DNA of 64,000 nt from Moheibacter stercoris (GTDB lineage Bacteria > Bacteroidota > Bacteroidia > Flavobacteriales > Weeksellaceae), in NCBI RefSeq assembly GCF_040545805.1, contig NZ_JBEPMO010000006.1:1-64000 (forward strand). Reading direction: 5' to 3'. Within the stretch, counting starts at the first letter, position 1; every line of letters starts with the position of its first letter. The position numbers and the translations under genes are program-made. Below the pieces are notes generated by a model. It was not told the DNA's origin. It was given only the letters and a program-made list of their open reading frames with translations, and ran no database searches. Of this stretch, positions 50,892 to 59,714 are shown piece by piece.

Positions 50892-51749
50892 TTAACGATT
50901 TTCAATTTCGTATTGAAAGGTTACTACTCTAAAATTCCATAATCTCAACGTTTGAATCGCATAAAGCTTCTGATTTTTTTCATGAATCATTAATTCGTCA
51001 CTAAAACTAGAATGATAAAGTGACCAAATTGAGTTTTTTGAATCACTTAAAAGAAAATAGAATCCTGGATCTCCAAATTTCTTTCCAATAGACTGCAATA
51101 TTAATTCACCTTTCTCTCCCACTTTAGGTTTCAATATGATGGTCGCATTTCCCTTAGGTAATGGAAAAACTGCTTTAATACAAATCGTTCCAGAAGGAAT
51201 TTCACATATCCCATAAATTCCTGAGTAGATAATTTGTCCCGATGATTTTAGTTTTCGCAACCAAATGGTATAGTTTACTTCTTTTGAATGTTTATCAATC
51301 AATTGAATCAATTCACTTGAGATTTCTTGCGAATCAGCTGGCTGACTAGATGGAATGTTTAATTGATTGATTCGTTGGCTAAATAATTTATTGATTAGTA
51401 TTCCAAAAATTTTAAAAGATAGATTCCAATTAACCTTAAATTTAAAACCATACTCAGATGTATTTTCATAAAACTGAATCACTCCTTTTGATAATCGAGT
51501 AAGATCTTCTTGGGGTAGTTTTAATAAATCCATTGAATTTAATAATCCCACTGATTGACAATTTCTTAGTATTTCCAAATCTTCACTTTGCGCAAGTTCT
51601 TGAATGAAATTTTCGCCAATTCCTTCCATTTCCCCAAATGGCCCCATAAGCCAATTAATGTCTTTTGGATTTAGTTTTCTTCCCCAAATTATAATCCATT
51701 GTTGGGTAAACCAATCTTGGAATTTTTGCATGGTATAGGCGAAATTCAT
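50892..51749 (-). CDS. Unknown protein in operon with a CrtA-like enzyme
   Basis: 285 residues, soluble, no signal peptide. It has a helical N-terminal half (QDWFTQQWIIIWGRKLNP, W- and F-rich) and a strand-rich C-terminal half (YGICEIPSGTICIKAVFPLPKGNATIILKP, then IWSLYHSSFSDELMI). Family not recognised; the C-terminal half resembles lipid- or pigment-modifying enzymes only in general composition. It follows the CrtA-like gene with a 7-bp gap. ATG at 51749 or, less likely, at Met7. Confidence 0.6.
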   Translation of the reverse strand: MNFAYTMQKFQDWFTQQWIIIWGRKLNPKDINWLMGPFGEMEGIGENFIQELAQSEDLEILRNCQSVGLLNSMDLLKLPQEDLTRLSKGVIQFYENTSEYGFKFKVNWNLSFKIFGILINKLFSQRINQLNIPSSQPADSQEISSELIQLIDKHSKEVNYTIWLRKLKSSGQIIYSGIYGICEIPSGTICIKAVFPLPKGNATIILKPKVGEKGELILQSIGKKFGDPGFYFLLSDSKNSIWSLYHSSFSDELMIHEKNQKLYAIQTLRLWNFRVVTFQYEIENR

Positions 51750-51756
51750 TTCTCAA

Positions 51757-52458
51757 CTATTGATTTACCGAATAATCAGATTTGCCTTTCCAAATTCCAA
51801 ATTCATCCAAAATTCGAAATCTCAGCGTTGTAAATTCATAATGAAAATCTTTTCTATTTCGTTCGATCATGGCATTTTTATGTCGTTTGGGGTCAGGAAC
51901 ATGGCTATGTCCCCGAACCATATCAGTCATTTCCTTCTGAGTCTTCCAAATTGAAAATGTGGATACTAAATTCGGATGACGAATCGAAGCCAATGACAAA
52001 TTAGTACCCGTATGATCTCTTACCAATTTCTCAACAGGCCTCCCCCATTGAAGAAATCTTGGAATCTCTTTAAACTTCATTCTTGCAAGCGTAACAGCTA
52101 CTACTGGATTTATATCAGAAGCATCTTGCGAATTATTATTTTGAATTTGAAACCCAGAAATATTCCCCCATTGTCTTAGAAATTCAAGTTTTAGAAACCA
52201 ACCATTTTTCAAAATCTTCCCAATTGAATGATGATTTAAAAAATCCTGAAAAATTTCTTCATTTTCCCATTGCGCAAACACAACCACATCTTTTGAAATA
52301 AATCTTGATTTCGAAATAATCGGAGAACCTAAATTCATTACTGACATCGTTTCGACATGAATCAATCCTTTTATATTTTTTGATTTCGGAGGTGAAATCA
52401 AAAGTTTGATTGAATCGAAAATTGAAAGATTAATTAAATGATAGGTGAAAAAACTCAT
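51757..52458 (-). CDS. Spheroidene monooxygenase (CrtA)-like protein
   Basis: 233 residues. The late part has the CrtA pattern: PVVAVTLARMKFKEIPRFL, STFSIWKTQKEMTDMVRG with a His three residues on, R-H-K-N-A-M-I-E-R-N-R-K-D-F-H-Y-E-F, and a final FRILDEFG. Family knowledge: CrtA-type enzymes are ferredoxin-like heme-dependent oxygenases that add oxygen to carotenoids; Bacteroidota homologues are largely uncharacterised. No carotenoid genes are near, so the substrate may differ. It has a good promoter and is coupled to the unknown gene downstream. Confidence 0.65.
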   Translation of the reverse strand: MSFFTYHLINLSIFDSIKLLISPPKSKNIKGLIHVETMSVMNLGSPIISKSRFISKDVVVFAQWENEEIFQDFLNHHSIGKILKNGWFLKLEFLRQWGNISGFQIQNNNSQDASDINPVVAVTLARMKFKEIPRFLQWGRPVEKLVRDHTGTNLSLASIRHPNLVSTFSIWKTQKEMTDMVRGHSHVPDPKRHKNAMIERNRKDFHYEFTTLRFRILDEFGIWKGKSDYSVNQ

Positions 52459-52500
52459 TTTCTTGTTCGTGACTTAACGATAATTATTTTTGAAATATAT

Positions 52501-52508
52501 CAAAGTTA
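52501..52508 (-). promoter_or_regulatory. -7 promoter box TAACTTTG for the CrtA-like operon
   Basis: Perfect TAnnTTTG on the minus strand, 42 nt before ATG 52458. Confidence 0.6.
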
Positions 52509-52576
52509 TACGAATTGCAAGTAAAAATTCCAAGTAATTATTCCCAATTCTTTAGATATTGAATTCTTGTCATAAC

Positions 52577-52608
52577 AAAAAACCTCCCAAGTTTCCTAAG
52601 GAGGTTTT
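52577..52608 (-). terminator. Terminator of gcvP
   Basis: AAAACCTCC (52579-52587) / GGAGGTTTT (52600-52608). On the minus strand the stem is followed by six T. Confidence 0.85.
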
Positions 52609-52629
52609 CATTCTATATCTAAAAAAAGA

Positions 52630-55470
52630 TTAATCCATATACGACTCAATGCTCGGACAAGTACAAATCAAGTTTCTGTCTCCAAACGCATCATCAATTC
52701 GTGCAACTGGCGTAAAGAACTTACGATCTCTCACCCACTCCAACGGATAAGCCGCTTTCTCTCTCGAATAAGGGAAATTCCACTCATCTGCCGTTACCGT
52801 ATGCAACGGATGCGGAGAGTTCTTCAATACGTTATCATCTTGCGGATAATCACCGTTCGCAATCTCATCAATTTCTGCTTTGATTTGAATCAATGCCTCA
52901 GCAAAACGATCCAATTCCGCTTTTGATTCCGATTCCGTTGGCTCAATCATCAAAGTTCCAGCAACAGGGAAAGAAACCGTTGGCGCGTGGAATCCATAAT
53001 CCATCAAACGCTTCGCAATATCGGTCACTTCAATTCCCAATTTCTTAAACGGACGGAAATCCAAGATGAATTCGTGTGCAACCACATTGTTAGAGTTCGT
53101 GTACAATACATCATAATAATTCGCCAAACGCGCTTTCAAGTAGTTCGCATTCAAAATTGCATGTTTCGTAGAATTCGTCAATCCTTCCGTTCCCAACATA
53201 CGGATGTATGCGTAAGAAATCGTCAAGATCAAAGATGATCCATAAGGCGCTGCCGAATATACCGTGTCAGAATCCTTTCCTCCTGTTTCAATCAATGGGT
53301 GCATACCCAAATAAGGCGCTAAATGGTTCGCCACACAGATTGGTCCAACACCAGGTCCACCTCCACCGTGTGGAATCGCAAATGTTTTATGCAAATTCAA
53401 GTGACAAACGTCTGCCCCAATCATTCCTGGAGCCGTCAATCCAACTTGTGCATTCATATTCGCACCATCCATATAGACTTGTCCACCTGCTTCGTGAACT
53501 AAATTCGTTACTTCTTTGATGTTCGCATCAAACGCACCGTATGTAGACGGATACGTGATCATCAAAGCCGATAAATTTTCTTTATGTGTTTCGATTTTCG
53601 CTTTCAAATCTTCTACATCGGTTTCACCGGTTGGTTTGTTTTTCACAACAACCACTTTCATTCCCGCCATTGCAGCAGAAGCTGGATTGGTTCCGTGTGC
53701 AGATTCCGGGATGATCACGACATTTCTATGACCTTCTCCATTTGCGATTTGATACGAACGAATCACCATCAAACCTGCATATTCTCCTTGCGCACCAGAA
53801 TTCGGTTGCAAAGAAGTCGCTGCAAATCCGGTGATTTCAGACAAATAGTTTTCTAAATTCGAAATCAATTCTTGGTATCCAGCTGCATATTCTTTTGGAA
53901 CAAATGGATGAACAGCATTGAATCCGCTCCAACTCAATGGGAACATTTCCGCTGCAGCATTCAATTTCATCGTACAAGATCCTAACGCAATCATTGAATG
54001 ATTCAACGCCAAATCTTTACGCTCCAAACGTTTGATGTAACGCATCAATTCCGTTTCTGTATGATAGGAATTGAATACTTCGTTGGTCAAGAATTCAGAA
54101 CTACGAACCAATTCAGCAGGAATTCTTCCTTCTTTGAATTCAACTTTTCCGATGGTTTTTCCTTTGATCGAAGCAAAAACTTCAATCAATTTCGTCAATT
54201 CTTCTTCCGAAACAACCTCATCCATTGAAATGCTGATTTTTCCTTCTTCAAAGAAATTCACTAATAGATCGTTGGATTCAAATGCTTCTTTGGTAATTCC
54301 TTCCGCTTCGATTTGAACGGTATCAAAGAAAGATGAATGAATCGTTTTGTATCCTAATTCATTCAACGCATCGTACAAACGAACTGCTTTTTGGTGAATG
54401 TTTTGTGCGATGAATTCCAATCCAGATTTTCCGTGGTAAACCGCATACATTCCAGCCATCACCGCCAATAAAACCTGAGCTGTACAGATGTTTGACGTTG
54501 CACGTTCGCGTTTGATGTGTTGTTCACGAGTTTGCAATGCCATACGCAACGCAAATTTTCCGTTTCGATCTTGAGAAACCCCAATGATACGACCAGGAAT
54601 TTGACGTTTGTAATCTTCCGTACAAGCCATAAATGCAGCGTGAGGTCCGCCATAACCCATCGGAATTCCGAAACGTTGTGAAGTTCCCACCGCAACATCT
54701 GCTCCCATTTCTCCTGGAGATTTCAACAAGGTCAACGCCATCAAATCAGTCGCAACTGTAACTTGGATTCCTTTTGCTTTCAAGCTTCCAATCAATTCGG
54801 TGTAATCATACACACGACCTGATTTCCCTGGGTATTGCAACAAAACACCGAAAAAGGTTTCGTCCCACTCAAAGTCCAATGGGTTTCCAACAACTATTTC
54901 AATTCCCAATCCGCTAGCTTTGGTTTCACAAACCGCTAAACTTTGTGGGAAAATATCTTCAGCGATGAAAAATTTGTTCGCTGCTTTTAATTCTCTTGGT
55001 CGTGACTCAAAAGTCATATGCATCGCTTCTGCACAAGCAGTCGCTTCGTCCAACAAAGATGCGTTGGCCATTGGCAATCCAGTCAAGTCAGAAACCACCG
55101 TTTGGTAATTCAACAAAGCTTCCAAACGACCTTGCGCGATTTCCGCTTGATAAGGTGTGTAAGCTGTGTACCATCCTGGATTTTCCAAAATATTACGTTG
55201 GATGGGAGAAGGCAAAATCGTGCGGTAATATCCGTACCCGATGAAACTTCTCGCTTTTTTATTGTTTCCAGCTAATTCTTGTAAGTGCTGTAAAATTTCA
55301 TATTCAGACAATGCATCGGGCAAATCCAATGGTTTTTGGAATCGGATTTCAGCTGGCATTGTATCGTTGATTAATTCGTCAATAGAATTCTTTCCAATAA
55401 CAGAAAGCATCTCAGCCGCATCATTCGATAAAGTTCCGATGTGGCGAAGTGAAAAATTTTGTGTATTCAT
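52630..55470 (-). CDS. gcvP: Glycine dehydrogenase (decarboxylating), P protein
   Basis: 946 residues, the fused (single-chain) form. It decarboxylates glycine and passes aminomethyl to the lipoyl H protein in the glycine cleavage system. Seen: N-terminal FIGYGYY and YTPYQAEIAQGRLE, the glycine-rich MGYGGPHAAF, GVSQDR, PNSGAQGEYAGL, ESAHGTNPASA, and the PLP lysine in LNLHKTFAIPHGGGGPGVGP. The other subunits are not in the window; lpdA at 12.6 kb can supply the L protein. Its promoter box is clean. Single-gene unit. Confidence 0.97.
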   Translation of the reverse strand: MNTQNFSLRHIGTLSNDAAEMLSVIGKNSIDELINDTMPAEIRFQKPLDLPDALSEYEILQHLQELAGNNKKARSFIGYGYYRTILPSPIQRNILENPGWYTAYTPYQAEIAQGRLEALLNYQTVVSDLTGLPMANASLLDEATACAEAMHMTFESRPRELKAANKFFIAEDIFPQSLAVCETKASGLGIEIVVGNPLDFEWDETFFGVLLQYPGKSGRVYDYTELIGSLKAKGIQVTVATDLMALTLLKSPGEMGADVAVGTSQRFGIPMGYGGPHAAFMACTEDYKRQIPGRIIGVSQDRNGKFALRMALQTREQHIKRERATSNICTAQVLLAVMAGMYAVYHGKSGLEFIAQNIHQKAVRLYDALNELGYKTIHSSFFDTVQIEAEGITKEAFESNDLLVNFFEEGKISISMDEVVSEEELTKLIEVFASIKGKTIGKVEFKEGRIPAELVRSSEFLTNEVFNSYHTETELMRYIKRLERKDLALNHSMIALGSCTMKLNAAAEMFPLSWSGFNAVHPFVPKEYAAGYQELISNLENYLSEITGFAATSLQPNSGAQGEYAGLMVIRSYQIANGEGHRNVVIIPESAHGTNPASAAMAGMKVVVVKNKPTGETDVEDLKAKIETHKENLSALMITYPSTYGAFDANIKEVTNLVHEAGGQVYMDGANMNAQVGLTAPGMIGADVCHLNLHKTFAIPHGGGGPGVGPICVANHLAPYLGMHPLIETGGKDSDTVYSAAPYGSSLILTISYAYIRMLGTEGLTNSTKHAILNANYLKARLANYYDVLYTNSNNVVAHEFILDFRPFKKLGIEVTDIAKRLMDYGFHAPTVSFPVAGTLMIEPTESESKAELDRFAEALIQIKAEIDEIANGDYPQDDNVLKNSPHPLHTVTADEWNFPYSREKAAYPLEWVRDRKFFTPVARIDDAFGDRNLICTCPSIESYMD

Positions 55471-55501
55471 ATGTTTGTTTGCGGTGAATTTTAATGAAGC
55501 C

Positions 55502-55509
55502 CAAAATTA
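55502..55509 (-). promoter_or_regulatory. -7 promoter box TAATTTTG for gcvP
   Basis: Perfect TAnnTTTG on the minus strand, 31 nt before the ATG. Riboswitch features (two glycine aptamers) were looked for and not seen. Confidence 0.6.
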
Positions 55510-55560
55510 CTTATTTTTTTTCGTTGTATAGTAATAAGTAACAACGAAAAATAATATGAT

Positions 55561-55660
55561 AATTTCCCTCAGACCTAAAAATTTCAAATAAAAAAGACTG
55601 AGGAAAATTACGATTTTTAACCGAACTAATTACTAATCTTTATCAACCATTGTTGATAAA
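55561..55660. repeat. Two inverted repeats downstream of the giant-protein operon
   Basis: AATTTCCCTCAG (55561-55572) pairs with CTGAGGAAAATT (55598-55609) with one mismatch. TTTATCAAC (55639-55647) pairs perfectly with GTTGATAAA (55652-55660) over a CATT loop. The second is the more likely terminator of the minus-strand operon, but it lacks a good U-tract. Confidence 0.5.
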
Positions 55661-55688
55661 CTTGAGCTTCCTAAAACCTCCACAATAA

Positions 55689-58600
55689 TTAACAATCATC
55701 GCAACAAATATCTTCTACTGAAACCAATGGCGAAGAACGATAAATACGGTAGGAACCGAGATGTTCAGTCAACGGATTATACAATTTTTGATTCCTGAAT
55801 TTTTCCACAAACACACGATCTTCAAGTTCTCCATTATACTCGCTTCCTTTGCGAGGCAAAAATTGCCATTCATTATCCATTGGAAACATCTCTACCGTCA
55901 ATACGCTGATAGGATTGGATTTCGACAAATTGAGTTTCACCAATTTCTCTTGAATTTCTTTTATTGGGATATACGCAACACCATATCTTGTTCCATCTTC
56001 CTTCTCAAAACTCGAATTAAATTGAGACGAAATCTTATTTTTTCGAACCTTATAGGGAATATTCCCCGAGTCGATTAATAAGTTTCGATACGACTTTCCA
56101 TCCGCTTGTAAAACTTGGGTGTATAACAAATACCAAAGACTCGTTTGAGGCGGAAAGGCTGCCACATTTTTCCCATTCAAAACGGCATTGGCAAAAGGCG
56201 CTGTAATGACCAATTCTTTTCGTTTGATTTTTTTAATAACATTTTGACCTTTAACGATCTGATATTCGGAAGTTCCCTTGGTATTTCGATAGGCATTGCA
56301 AATCAATTCTGGCGCAGGATGTTGAACAGAATTCACTTTCAAAGGTCTTCCATATCTGGCTTGGGAAGTACTCCAAAATTCTTTCTTATGCCCTACTCGA
56401 ATTTCATAGGTAAAAAACCCAAACAATTCATCGCTATTGGCGTGCATACCAACGGGAAGAGGCACCATATAAATCGTCCCAGGTCTTCCATTGGGCGTAT
56501 TTTCTGGAATTAATTCTTGCATCAAACCAATTCCACCATAATCATTATCCATTCCAGGAACTATGATGCGCATCTTTTCGGCATCCAAATGAAACGGCTT
56601 ATCTTGGTTTTCAAACTGAATCAATTCCTCACTAATTCTGCACAACAAAGGATCGGGTGCATTGTTTAACACACGAACATAATAGGTATCATCTGGATTG
56701 ATCGGAGGTTCTTCAAATTCCAACCACAAAAAGCGTTGACGCGAATTGGAATAGGAATATTTTTCTGTATCATAAGTATAAGGCGAAAGTGCCATACCAG
56801 CCGAAACCAATTTGGGAACTTGTTGCGGAATCGTTGTAATCGGTAAATGCAAGGTTGCTTCAAAATCTTTGTCTTTTGGAATTCCTTCGAATTCTTCTCT
56901 AAAATTGGCTTGAATTCGATACTTCACATAAATTTCGTCTGGAAATTTCTTGTTGATTAATTTCGGATCGATGGCGTCCAAAAACACAAATCGCGTATGA
57001 TCTCGCTGAACATCTCCTTTTATGAATTGCATATTGGCCGTATCAAAAATTCGAACAGTTCCAGCTAAATATTCCTCTCCGTATTCATTGTCTTTTTCGT
57101 TTTTATGGGAACGATAAATGGAAATACTTTCCAATTTCAATGCGTCCCAAGCCCAATCGCGCTGAATACTAAAATCAACTGCAGAAATCCATTGGTTGAA
57201 CAATTCTGAATTCTCCGAAATCATCAAAGACGAAGAATCTGGCGCAAGCGAATGACGAATCTCTTTACTACAACCGAAATGAACGCGATGTCCTTCGGTT
57301 CCCAATAAAGTCATCCCCCGAGTTTCTAAATTCAATTCTTCGGCTATTTTGGTCAATTCAATCGAATCTTTGGCTTGTTTCACCACCAAATAACTTTGCG
57401 AAACAGTCGTTGGTTTATTGACATTAATGGCGGTAAATTCGTTGGTAGGCTGCAAGTAAAATGCTTTGAAACCGCCTTTAATTGGTGAAAGTAAATTTCG
57501 TTCAACTTGTGAAGCCTTGAAAGAAGTCAAAACGATGGATTTCCCTTCTCGAACCGAATCATCCGCATAATCATTATCGGCTTGACTAATTATCGGGGAA
57601 ATTGTAATTCGTAGATTTCGCGCAGTAGGCAAAATCAATTCGTTATCTGCTCCTTGATTATCAAATCCCGTTACAAAATTCAATTGTTTATCATCTTGAT
57701 AGACAATATTCAAATCAAAAGTTTGGCTATAATCATTGGTGGAAGAAAGCAACTGAAATTCTTTTTCATACAATTTCACATAAGGTTCTTTTCCGTTTTC
57801 GGAATTTACATTGTCCATTTCCAAGGTCTTCACCTCTACTTTGACTTTGATATAATCTACATCAGGATCAAATAATCCAATTTGTTTGGAATCCTGATTG
57901 GGTGAATTATTGTTTCGAAGAATATTTTTCAAATCGGTAATTGGATCGTTGTATTTTCCCGTGAAAACAACTGCCGGATAACTCAACAACGGACGTTTGA
58001 AACGCAAAACTGGATTGCTTTCATCGACCAAATTTTCTAAAATACTTGTATTGATTTCTTGGATGGGGATTCCATCATTTGTAAAACTTTGTGAATTGAA
58101 GGTTTTTTCCACATTCAAGATCTGCATCGCAGCGGCTGCAATATGACGTTTAAAATGAATTTCAGAAACATTGCTTTGTCCGCCATTCAAGGGTTCATCG
58201 GAAGTGGAAGCGGCTCCACCTGTTAAATCCATCAAGCGAACTCTGAATTGATAATCTATGCCATAACGCAATTCCAAAGCTTCGGATTCTTCTTGTGAAT
58301 ACGGATAAAAAGTAGGTTTCGGAAGAAGTTTCTGGGCATTTTCGGTGGAATTGAAAACGCGAGTTTGCGCAAATTCAGGATTGTTTATTTCTTGTCCGTC
58401 TTTGTCTGGAATCGCCAAGGATTTTCCGATCCAATTCGTATAATACATTGGCAACCAAAATCCGTCCTCAACAGAATTTCCGTGAGAAATCGGGTGAACT
58501 TCTGTTCCCATTTCGAGTGCTTCATTTCTTTGCATCAGCGGAACTTGACCGTTCAATAAAATATCGCCATTGGCCACTACGCTATTTTGGGATTTCCATT

Positions 58601-59696
58601 GTCCTTCTTTTGATTCGCGCACATCAATTGCATAGGCAAAAACGCCCAAGGGTGTATCAACAAATTCGTCTGAAATCTCTTCTTTTCGAAGCATCTGTCT
58701 ATTGTACCAAATGGAAAGTTGCTCATCGTCCCATCCTAGTTGCACCCCAAAATCCATTTGTGGCGGATTAGATTTGTCGGTTTCTTGTAAAAAATCTTGG
58801 TTGATCGGCTGACGCGAATGCACAATTTTGGCAAAGCCATCATCATATTGAATTGCTTCCGCCATAATTCGGTCAAAACCTGCAAAAACACCTGGATTTT
58901 CTGAAATCGGAAAAACAACTGCTGCAAATAAATTTCGTTTGCGATTTTCAGCATCTTCGTTTTCGCGAATTTCTTTCAATGCAGGAATTCTGGCTGCGTA
59001 TTTCAACAGTCCGACTTGGTCAAAATCAGCCGAAGGAGCAAATTCGGTAAACATCCATCCGCCTTCATTGAATTCATCTTCTGAAATGGGGATCGAACAT
59101 CGGTAAATGAGTCCTGCTTTTTCCGCTAATTTGGGATTTCGTAAACAAAAAGCCACCAATTTCCCCCAAGAAATCAAGTTGCGATCGGTGCTTGTATCGA
59201 CCAATTGCGGTTTTTTATTCTTCACAGCACATTCATATTCGTCATCCAAAACGGCATATTTGGTTCTGGCTTTAGTGAAATTGAATGCTTTTCGATAGGT
59301 TTCTGGTAAATATTTCTTGATCGAAACATTTTTATATTTTTCAGCTTCCGCTTCAAATTTCCCATTGGGATTGGCGGTTTCACCATCATCTACTTTTACT
59401 TGTTCAGATTTTTCAATTTGATCTTTTAAAGCCATCCAAACTTCTCGTAAATCAGAAGAATTGGTAAGGATTTCAGGCGAATAGGTATTCGTGACATTGG
59501 TCCGAATCGGTGGGCCATCCAAAGTATTGATGATATGTGTTTCAAATTGAAAATTCGCATCGACAAATGCAGGCAATCCAGCTTTCAAAGGCGTTAAGGG
59601 ATTGATATTTCTTGGAATTAGTAAGATATTGAAATACAGAATTCCGTCTTCATATTTTTGAGGAAAAGTTAATAAACTTAAAAGGATCGGTTCCAT
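55689..59696 (-). CDS. Giant protein of unknown family (second gene of operon)
   Basis: 1335 residues, no signal peptide or membrane helix, family not recognised. It is rich in short strands and acidic loops, with repeated sandwich-like segments (for example YVRVLNNAPDPLLCRI, TYYVRV, PFHLDAEKMRIIVPG). An early helical block (about 85-190, EVWMALKDQIEKSEQVKV, KAFNFTKARTKYAVL) and a final Cys cluster (VEDICCDDC) stand out. No Walker, protease or nuclease motif seen. It starts 18 bp after the stop of the larger upstream gene, so the two are surely co-transcribed. Confidence 0.75.
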   Translation of the reverse strand: MEPILLSLLTFPQKYEDGILYFNILLIPRNINPLTPLKAGLPAFVDANFQFETHIINTLDGPPIRTNVTNTYSPEILTNSSDLREVWMALKDQIEKSEQVKVDDGETANPNGKFEAEAEKYKNVSIKKYLPETYRKAFNFTKARTKYAVLDDEYECAVKNKKPQLVDTSTDRNLISWGKLVAFCLRNPKLAEKAGLIYRCSIPISEDEFNEGGWMFTEFAPSADFDQVGLLKYAARIPALKEIRENEDAENRKRNLFAAVVFPISENPGVFAGFDRIMAEAIQYDDGFAKIVHSRQPINQDFLQETDKSNPPQMDFGVQLGWDDEQLSIWYNRQMLRKEEISDEFVDTPLGVFAYAIDVRESKEGQWKSQNSVVANGDILLNGQVPLMQRNEALEMGTEVHPISHGNSVEDGFWLPMYYTNWIGKSLAIPDKDGQEINNPEFAQTRVFNSTENAQKLLPKPTFYPYSQEESEALELRYGIDYQFRVRLMDLTGGAASTSDEPLNGGQSNVSEIHFKRHIAAAAMQILNVEKTFNSQSFTNDGIPIQEINTSILENLVDESNPVLRFKRPLLSYPAVVFTGKYNDPITDLKNILRNNNSPNQDSKQIGLFDPDVDYIKVKVEVKTLEMDNVNSENGKEPYVKLYEKEFQLLSSTNDYSQTFDLNIVYQDDKQLNFVTGFDNQGADNELILPTARNLRITISPIISQADNDYADDSVREGKSIVLTSFKASQVERNLLSPIKGGFKAFYLQPTNEFTAINVNKPTTVSQSYLVVKQAKDSIELTKIAEELNLETRGMTLLGTEGHRVHFGCSKEIRHSLAPDSSSLMISENSELFNQWISAVDFSIQRDWAWDALKLESISIYRSHKNEKDNEYGEEYLAGTVRIFDTANMQFIKGDVQRDHTRFVFLDAIDPKLINKKFPDEIYVKYRIQANFREEFEGIPKDKDFEATLHLPITTIPQQVPKLVSAGMALSPYTYDTEKYSYSNSRQRFLWLEFEEPPINPDDTYYVRVLNNAPDPLLCRISEELIQFENQDKPFHLDAEKMRIIVPGMDNDYGGIGLMQELIPENTPNGRPGTIYMVPLPVGMHANSDELFGFFTYEIRVGHKKEFWSTSQARYGRPLKVNSVQHPAPELICNAYRNTKGTSEYQIVKGQNVIKKIKRKELVITAPFANAVLNGKNVAAFPPQTSLWYLLYTQVLQADGKSYRNLLIDSGNIPYKVRKNKISSQFNSSFEKEDGTRYGVAYIPIKEIQEKLVKLNLSKSNPISVLTVEMFPMDNEWQFLPRKGSEYNGELEDRVFVEKFRNQKLYNPLTEHLGSYRIYRSSPLVSVEDICCDDC

Positions 59697-59714
59697 AATA
59701 GTCAGATTAAGTAG

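Noticed and set aside
53208..53519. Several antisense ORFs in gcvP
   Set aside because: Opposite-frame products of a strongly coding gene; no independent signals.
55471..55688. Glycine riboswitch upstream of gcvP
   Set aside because: The leader is only about 30 nt after the promoter box, and no aptamer-like folds were seen.
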